From the NCBI GenBank assembly GCA_039111635.1, contig JBCAQO010000001.1:1364001-1428000 (forward strand): DNA of 64,000 nt, read 5' to 3'. The notes under the pieces are model-generated. The model saw only the letters and a program-made list of their open reading frames with translations, did not search any database and had not been told where the DNA came from. Shown here in pieces: positions 57,840 to 64,000 of this stretch. The DNA comes from Heterobasidion occidentale (taxonomy: Eukaryota; Basidiomycota; Agaricomycetes; Russulales; Bondarzewiaceae). Position 1 is the stretch's first letter; every line of letters begins with the position of its first letter. A program made the translations under genes and the position numbers.

Positions 57840-60800
57840 CTAGTGCTTCTCCATGCTTCCGTCTGGAGCGGCGGGTGGGTATCGACAGTAACGGTCTGAG
57901 ATGAATGTTACTGTCCATGTGCCTGGGCGCAAGATATGTCAGAAGTGAACGAGCCGTGTTCTTGAGGGTGCATACCTTCCATGGCAGAGAAAATTGAATA
58001 TTCTTTCGTAGTGACGCCCGAGACAGTATGGGTTTCGAGGACCTTGCCGGATTTGCCGCCCTTTTTCAAGCTGACTTCCGCACGCTGATACGTGAAAGTG
58101 AATGGCGGCTCTCCGACCAACGTGAAGGTAATTTCGGCCTGATCGCCTGCACCAAAATTCATTCAATACGCGTGTTCCAGATGATCGATGATGTGAATTG
58201 CGCCCTACCTTCATGGATATCCTGGAATATTCTCTTCCCATGCCCAACCTGCGCCGACGGTAGCGAGTGGACGGTGTAACCAAGGTCAGTCACAATGGAC
58301 TTGCACATTTTTTGTTGATGAGCGATGGACGTGATTCGGAATTCCCCTGGCTGTTGTTGGGCCAGTGCGAATGGCGATACCTTCGCTTCCTGTGTATAAG
58401 ACTTGCCATTGAGGCGGTACCTGGAAAGGCACGATTAGGATATGAAACATGCGTTTGACTGCCTCTAGCCACAACGTACCCAATGGTCCATGGAGGAATG
58501 CCCTCAAGCTGGAATTGGGCGACATCCCCTACACAGAAATGTTCTCTGCGATCAAATGGTACGATGGCAGCAGATTCGGCTACATCCACCCATATTGATC
58601 TTTCGTGCGGATCCGGAACGGTCTGCTCACAGTGCGATGCATCTCGCACCGATTCGATAGTGACGTAGTGCTTGCCGACAGACTTGAATGCATATGATGG
58701 CAAGTCCAACTTCCACGTTGGTTTCTCCAACTCGATGGTCTCCGTGTGTGTTTCGCCCGCGGCCAAGTTACGAACCGAGACCTTCAGCTCGAAGGGTGGC
58801 GTGCCTTCGAGCAGGATCATCCCGTCTGAGCTCGACTTATCTCTAGGAGTAAGAGCATCGTGCAGACAATACGACAACCGATCCGAGCTTTTGAACCGAG
58901 CAGAGGGACGCATGAGCACTTCTTGTTCAAATAGGGGCCTATAGAACCGGGGGATGACGACCCCCTTGTGCTTGGATAATGGATAAGCAGCATCGCCTAC
59001 TTGTTTGACTTCGTAGAAGATACGCCCAGGTTCTGAGGTGTGGAGTTGGAATCTGGTTCGCGATTGAATACTGTTGAAGATCGGCTGGTCGACTAGTCTT
59101 GTACCGCCTGATTCGCTTGTCCGGGCAATGTTGTACATGATCTGGAAGGGTGGACGTCCTGAATGGAGAAACTAATGAGACTTGTTCAAGAGACGCGGGA
59201 TGATGAGACACTGACCAGTAAGATCAAGATCAACATGGCCGCCTTGACTTTCGCAGATTGGCGGCAAAATGAAAGAGCCGTTGAATGCTTCGTAGGCCGC
59301 GTTCGTATCCTTTGAGAGCTGGGCAGATGGCCTGGGCACCCAATCGACTCGATATGTGGATCCATCGGCAAATACATTGCCGGGGCATTGTGTATCTGTA
59401 ACCTGTAGAAAAGGCCCCACCATTAGTCCTGACCAGCTACAAAAGGCATCGAACACTTACGCTCATTATCTCATAGAGGCCCTTGTCATTGACGACAAGA
59501 TGGTCATTCGGCGTTCGAAGTGTCGCGTATTGGACGTGGTCAGGTTTCTCAAGAGTTGGTATTTGATGCGCCATGGCTATGGAAGGGGTCAGCTCAAGCT
59601 GTCGTAAATAAGAGACCATTCCTCACCCCATCACCTGTTAACCTGAGCGGCAGGTTGGCCTGTTCGTTTTCAAGAGTTGTTACTTGGCGCTGGCCTTCTT
59701 TGCCATAGAATCGAGCTGTGGGCTGTTTGGCCATGCCCTCCTGTCAGCCACCGTCCAAAAATACCAACATTATTCTCTCACCTTAATGCGCCTCACATTT
59801 ACCGACACTCCGGGGACTGACAAAGGTCGTTTGCATCCGTAGGAGTCTTCGATGCTTACTAGGAACAGGAATCACCATGAGAATTTGTTGAAGATCTACC
59901 AAGAATCTGACCACGCACCAAGATCAATCTCGAATGTTCCGCCATCCCGGTTGATAGCTTTTGGAATGGGTAATTCCAAGGTTTTCCGGGCGGTTTCGAT
60001 TCCAGTGAATGCGAGAATCTCAGATCCCTTCGGCCCAACCAGCTGGACTTCCAGGTTCCACGGACCTGTGCCCTAAGAAAATTTGAGCACCAGACTCATC
60101 ACGGATCACAGGACCAGACGTACTTGCAGGTTTACATCAACATCGACCACATCGCCTGAACAGCTGTTGATAGTTTGCTTATCCCGACCAGGCATCCCGG
60201 TTTGCACGAAGCGGGCTGTCGCCAAAGGGTGCACATTTTGATCGATGCTGGGCCCCTTTAACTCCACCTTCTGATAGTTGGCATCGCTGAGGTGAGTGAA
60301 CGAGTAGATGTAATGTCCACTTTGAGGAGGCTGGAGCGTCATTTCGCCTCGCGATCCGGAGAAAGTTTGAACGAGCTCGCGGGGAGGCTCCTTGTCACGT
60401 TGCATACGGTAATTGACTTGAAACGGTGGTGTACCGTGGAGGACAAGAGATGCAGCTACTCCAGTATCACCAGAGCTGGTAATCGAGTTAAAGAAATAGT
60501 GATGCTATGCATGTGTTAACGTACCATTCGTGTATGCGTCGCCACTCAATTTCAGCAGTGGGTAGGGGAAGCTCAACTACAGTGCACGTTTCCGGGCTGA
60601 GGACATCTCCCTCGCAGTACTTGCCCTTAACGTCGACAATCGTATATTGACCAGGGGTGTTTGCTTTGACAATCAGCTCCCGTTTATCCTTTGGCGTCGC
60701 CAAGTTCTTCTTCCAAGGTTTGAACCGCTTGTTAGCGGCCTTCCCAGTTTCGTCTGCGAGGGGCAAGGCTTGATACTTGAGGGTGATATCCCATGGGCCA

Positions 60801-62463
60801 TCTAGAGGGTCGGCCTCATTCGTAGAGACAATCAGTGGCACCTCCGATCCAATGCGCTGGGACGCAGGCTTCCCGGGACCGCATCCCTTGAATGAGACGG
60901 TCGGTCGACGCAGGACATGTAGTGTTCTAGTGTTCTTCGTGTTGGCACCTGTAGAGATAGAGCTATTACTATCCTTGGTGAGCACAGAATGGCTCATGTA
61001 TGCCACATTCCCCAAGCCATCCATCACTGATTCAAGAGCATAGGTGTGTGTTCCGAGGGCGTCAGCAGAGACAGTTAGAGGAACATGAACATCTTGAGCC
61101 GCAGCATAAGATGAGTGAATTCCATCGGTTTGAGTGGCATGCCCTTCCTGGATGCCTTCCACTGTGAAGTATTCCCGTTTGCCATTGATATCCTTGAACC
61201 ACTTCAAGCTTAGTGGCGGAACACCATAGATGCTCAGGCCTAGCTCAATATCCCTTTCTCGCCCTCCCACGCTTCCTAGTCCTGGCGCAGCACAACGGAC
61301 GTTGTCACCACGAGTGATCGCATCGCCGTCAACAAACTGTGCACGGGGCATGGCGCAATGGTGACCTCCGAGGGATAGACAATGCGCGCGCCTACACGGG
61401 AGCTATCAGTGACGCCCGTCAAGCGCACCGTCCCAGGCTTCGAGATGCGAATGTGTGCCAGTGACTGCGTCTTCTGCATTTTTGCCGCATGAGGATCCCG
61501 CTGAGCCTCTTCGTCCTCGTCGTCATATTCGTCGTAGTCATAATCATCCTCGTCCCGCTTTGAGGCCCCTTTGGCCAGGTGTAGCGCTTCGATGCGTGCG
61601 TTCTCTGTAGCCTTCAAGTCCTTGGCGTAGAAAGTTTTTGGTTCGATTCTTTCGCCGGAGCCTTCGACATAGCCGAGTGGGGTGACCGAGAAATGAACCT
61701 CATGAGGACTCGTGTTGTTCAACAGGATAGGTATGAGAACACTGCCCGAGGACGTAGCAAGGCAAAACGTTTGGCCGAAAGGATTCAGGTGTGCAGTACT
61801 GATGGGTGACATGCGGACCGTGTGCTGACCCAGCAAATGTGCATCCTTTCCTGCGTAGCTCTCACCGGTAAGCAGGCCCAGGGTCACAATAGACAAGACA
61901 CGAGCCATGCCGAATGTGCTAGTAGCAGCAATATCATGACCTGTAGAACGTCAGCAGAATAGTCACAAGAGAAGCACTACTGCGTACCAGACATGTCAGC
62001 TGAGCCAGACCCTCCAAAAAGACGCAGACGGATCCCGCCGAATAATAGCCCATCCAAAAACCACAAAGATAGGACCTGGAGAACAATCACGGTCGTCGCG
62101 TAGTTGAGCCGTGGTATTCGAAGTTGCCCGAGACCAATGCAATATAACAGGTCTACGATGAGCCACTTTTGACCATAGCGGGAAATGCTGGTGGTATCTG
62201 ACGCAAAGAAATACTGCAAAAAGTCGAATACTTTAATGGCCTGTAGACGAACTCGTGAGTACAATGAATAGTGAAGAAGTGCGATGCCAGGATGCTGTGG
62301 CGCGTCGGAGGAACAACCAATCACGACTAAGAGCGCCAGCGCACCTGAATAAGGAGCCCAAAGCTCAATACATAGAGTCTCTGTGTCGGAGCATCGAGAT
62401 ATTTTTCTGGAATACGCGGTTGTGGCTGGCTCTGGGAGGGCACTTCTTTAGTAGTCGACATAT
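57840..62463 (-). CDS. POM152: Nucleoporin POM152 (pore membrane protein)
   Basis: Integral nuclear-pore membrane protein; its lumenal Ig-like repeats form the ring around the pore. It starts MSTTKEVPSQSQPQPRIPEK at 62463, then YLDAPTQRLYVLSFGLLIQ. After an intron come AIKVFDFLQYFFASDTTSIS and membrane helices including NYATTVIVLQVLSLWFLDGL, then MARVLSIVTLGLLTGESYAG. Next is an acidic segment (KRDEDDYDYDEYDDEDEEAQ) and repeated Ig-fold units of the pattern G.PP.....Y: GVPPLSLKWFKDINGKREYF, GPWDITLKYQALPLADETGK and others. The last exons end KEYSIFSAMEG, then TWTVTFISDRYCRYPPAAPD and the stop at 57840. The WTVTFISD.YCRYPP ending is diagnostic. It is about 1,250 residues, normal for the family. 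Confidence 0.95.
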
Positions 62464-62798
62464 GGCCGTCACCGGCAGTTACGGTGGGGCGGTGTCTTCA
62501 GAGTGTTAAGAAATGGGGCGGCGCGCTTGGATGGTTGGATGAGAATTGGAAGTCGTCGGTATCAGGTGGAGGAGGTCGTAGAGAACATGAAAGGAGCCGT
62601 GGTGTCGCTTCACTTGCAGCAAATCCACGCGCCAGTTCCACGTGACCGCCCTACTGCCCTTGCAGAGACATCTTCAAAAGGTTCCCAAACAACAGAAATA
62701 TAGACGACGATTATAGATTGTTCGGACAGGTGCAGGAGCCCAAAGGGTCATAGTAAACAACACAACGAAACAATAAACATAGACACCATATTCGACAT
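62464..62798. other. Intergenic, no gene seen
   Basis: POM152 promoter side and 3' flank of the thioredoxin gene; no supported gene. Confidence 0.5.
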
Positions 62799-63526
62799 TT
62801 AGCTCAAATACCAGAACAATACATATGCCCCGACCAGAAACAGCAGTGTTTTCACCTGCGGATCCAGATTAGTAAACGAGGGAATAGCAGCGGCAGCTGC
62901 GACGTCCCGCTTGGGGGTAGATGAGGACCCTGCGAGTGTATGACCCTTGCCAGAAAATGCGGCCGGCGATCCACCGGAGGAGTGTTTCTCGAGAGCTCGC
63001 TCGATGCCGCTGAAGGTGAAACAAGATCTTAGAAGAAAACACTGGGTTTCCCTTCAATCCACTCACTTCTTGTCGGCACCTCGGACTTGATCAACCTTTG
63101 TGGTCCCTTTCAAGAATACAAAAGTTGGCCTTCAACATGTCGCATTAGCTTGAATATACAGAGTGTGATTGCAATACGCTAAATCTTATACTTACATGGC
63201 ACTTACGCTGTACTGACTTGCAACGTCCCTCGCAGCATCGACGTCACACTTCAAGAAATTCACATTCGTGTACTTCTTGGAAAGTGCTTCAAAAGTTGGC
63301 GCGATCGCATGACACGGGCCGCACCTATGTGCAAGGCCTTTAGTATCCACATGAGACGGCTGCAGGTGAGGAACGCACCATGATGCGTGAAAGTCTATGA
63401 CCTGCCCACCATGGTCATCATCTCGTCGGCTGAGATACCGCACTCAAGGCTCACCGACAGCTTATCATTAGACTTTGACAGGATTCCGTTCAGCTGTGAG
63501 AGCGTGGTGACGTGGGTGAGGGCCAT
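62799..63526 (-). CDS. Thioredoxin-domain protein with a C-terminal membrane anchor
   Basis: Thiol-disulfide reductase domain with intact active site. It starts MALTHVTTLSQLNGILSKSN at 63526. After an intron comes [20 protein letters not shown] (WCGPC, split by an intron after the Trp codon). Next are ALSKKYTNVNFLKCDVDAAR, DVASQYSVSAM and, across an intron, PTFVFLKGTTKVDQVRGADK with the cis-proline. The protein goes beyond a normal thioredoxin. GIERALEKHSSGGSPAAFSG begins a Ser/Ala linker, and the end is NLDPQVKTLLFLVGAYVLFW, a single hydrophobic helix finishing YLS (stop at 62799). A tail anchor to a membrane, facing the cytosol, is the simplest reading. It is head-to-head with histone H4. 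Confidence 0.9.
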
Positions 63527-63795
63527 TGAGACTCGAGATGGTATTGCAAACTATAGAACGTGGGGCAGACTGGGAGTGTTACAGGTGGTGACCGACAACG
63601 CTGACGCACGATGCTGTGGGCGCGTGTTGATCGCACGTGACTGCCACAACAGGACCAAGCGTCGACAAAACGCGCGTTGATTGCCCGAAGCACGTATTCC
63701 TCTTCTTCACCGTCACTACCTCGAGCGCCTCGCCCGCGATCTACCCCTTTGCATAACCATCCTTATACCTTAAGTTTTCTCTTTGTATCTGAATC
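63527..63795. promoter_or_regulatory. Divergent promoter region, thioredoxin and histone H4
   Basis: 269 bp between the two start codons. Candidate AT-rich element TTATACCTTAAG lies just upstream of the H4 ATG at about 63762-63776; no canonical TATA box otherwise. Confidence 0.45.
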
Positions 63796-64000
63796 ATGTC
63801 TGGACGCGGCAAGGGTGGAAAGGTATAGAACTTTGATCTCGCGTCATGTCAGAGCTTGTTTGACTGAGTGTCTCGTTACAGGGACTCGGCAAGGGTGGTG
63901 CTAAGCGTCATCGCAAAATTCTTCGCGACAACATTCAGGGTATCACAAAGCCCGTACGCCGCGCTGTCTCCACCTGCAAATCTTGACGCACCACTCATCT
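63796..64000 (+). CDS. Histone H4, 5' part only (runs off window)
   Basis: Core histone. Exon 1 (63796-63822) is MSGRGKGGK. After an intron (63823-63881) exon 2 (63882-63953) is [20 protein letters not shown] then ITKP, where a GTACGC donor starts the next intron, which is still open at base 64000. The remaining part (from AIRRLARRGG in H4 of other species) is outside the window. The visible residues match the canonical H4 tail exactly. Confidence 0.97.

Noticed and set aside
1..64000. Transposons, LTRs, integrated viral sequence or a secondary-metabolite cluster
   Set aside because: No reverse transcriptase, transposase, integrase, long terminal repeats, PKS or NRPS motifs were seen; the single dehydrogenase is not accompanied by pathway genes.

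Overview
The window is eukaryotic nuclear DNA from a filamentous fungus, almost certainly an agaricomycete basidiomycete. The genes are dense, lie on both strands and are cut by many short (about 50-60 nt) GT-AG introns. The gene content is fungal throughout: SKN1/KRE6 beta-glucan proteins, POM152, Ima1, RAVE subunit Rav1, a solitary F-box protein, and several small proteins of the kind seen in mushroom-forming fungi. I see no CRISPR array, phage, plasmid or intact transposon.

Layout, left to right. At 1-2.1 kb is the chaperonin subunit CCT3 (minus strand, C-terminus off the edge), then an intron-containing tRNA-Lys. At 2.7-4.7 kb is the inner-nuclear-membrane protein Ima1. Two SKN1/KRE6 paralogs (5.6-7.9 and 11.1-13.5 kb) flank an snRNA-activating-complex subunit (SNAPC1-like), and a decayed fragment of a third SKN1 copy lies near 14.0 kb. 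Next come a UBE2O-type E2/E3 (14.4-17.9), an F-box protein (18.7-20.4), N-acetylglutamate synthase (21.5-23.6), an unassigned basidiomycete protein (23.8-25.3), the carnitine/acylcarnitine carrier (25.8-27.2), a five-repeat fasciclin membrane protein (27.5-30.4), Rav1 (30.7-35.7), Rab GDI (35.9-37.6), a Myb/SANT-like nuclear protein (38.0-39.7) and methylmalonate-semialdehyde dehydrogenase (40.0-42.4).

The right third holds a low-molecular-weight protein tyrosine phosphatase, an SH3BGR-like thioredoxin-fold protein, a short-chain dehydrogenase, a small hypothetical gene, seipin, two small conserved unknowns, an LCCL-domain membrane protein, another unknown, a WW-domain protein, inorganic pyrophosphatase, the pore-membrane nucleoporin POM152, a membrane-anchored thioredoxin and the 5' end of histone H4.

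These are mostly housekeeping genes and do not form a pathway cluster; I found no convincing new multi-gene system. The most useful observations are: (i) six otherwise intact genes show small frame breaks, most of them consistent with one missing base in a C/G run, so the sequence probably carries indel errors; (ii) a local SKN1/KRE6 expansion with a third, dead copy; (iii) a pyrophosphatase whose first exon has two in-frame ATGs that could give mitochondrial and cytosolic forms; (iv) several unassigned proteins with readable features. Exon boundaries were read by eye from splice consensus and family conservation; CDS coordinates give the start-to-stop span including introns.
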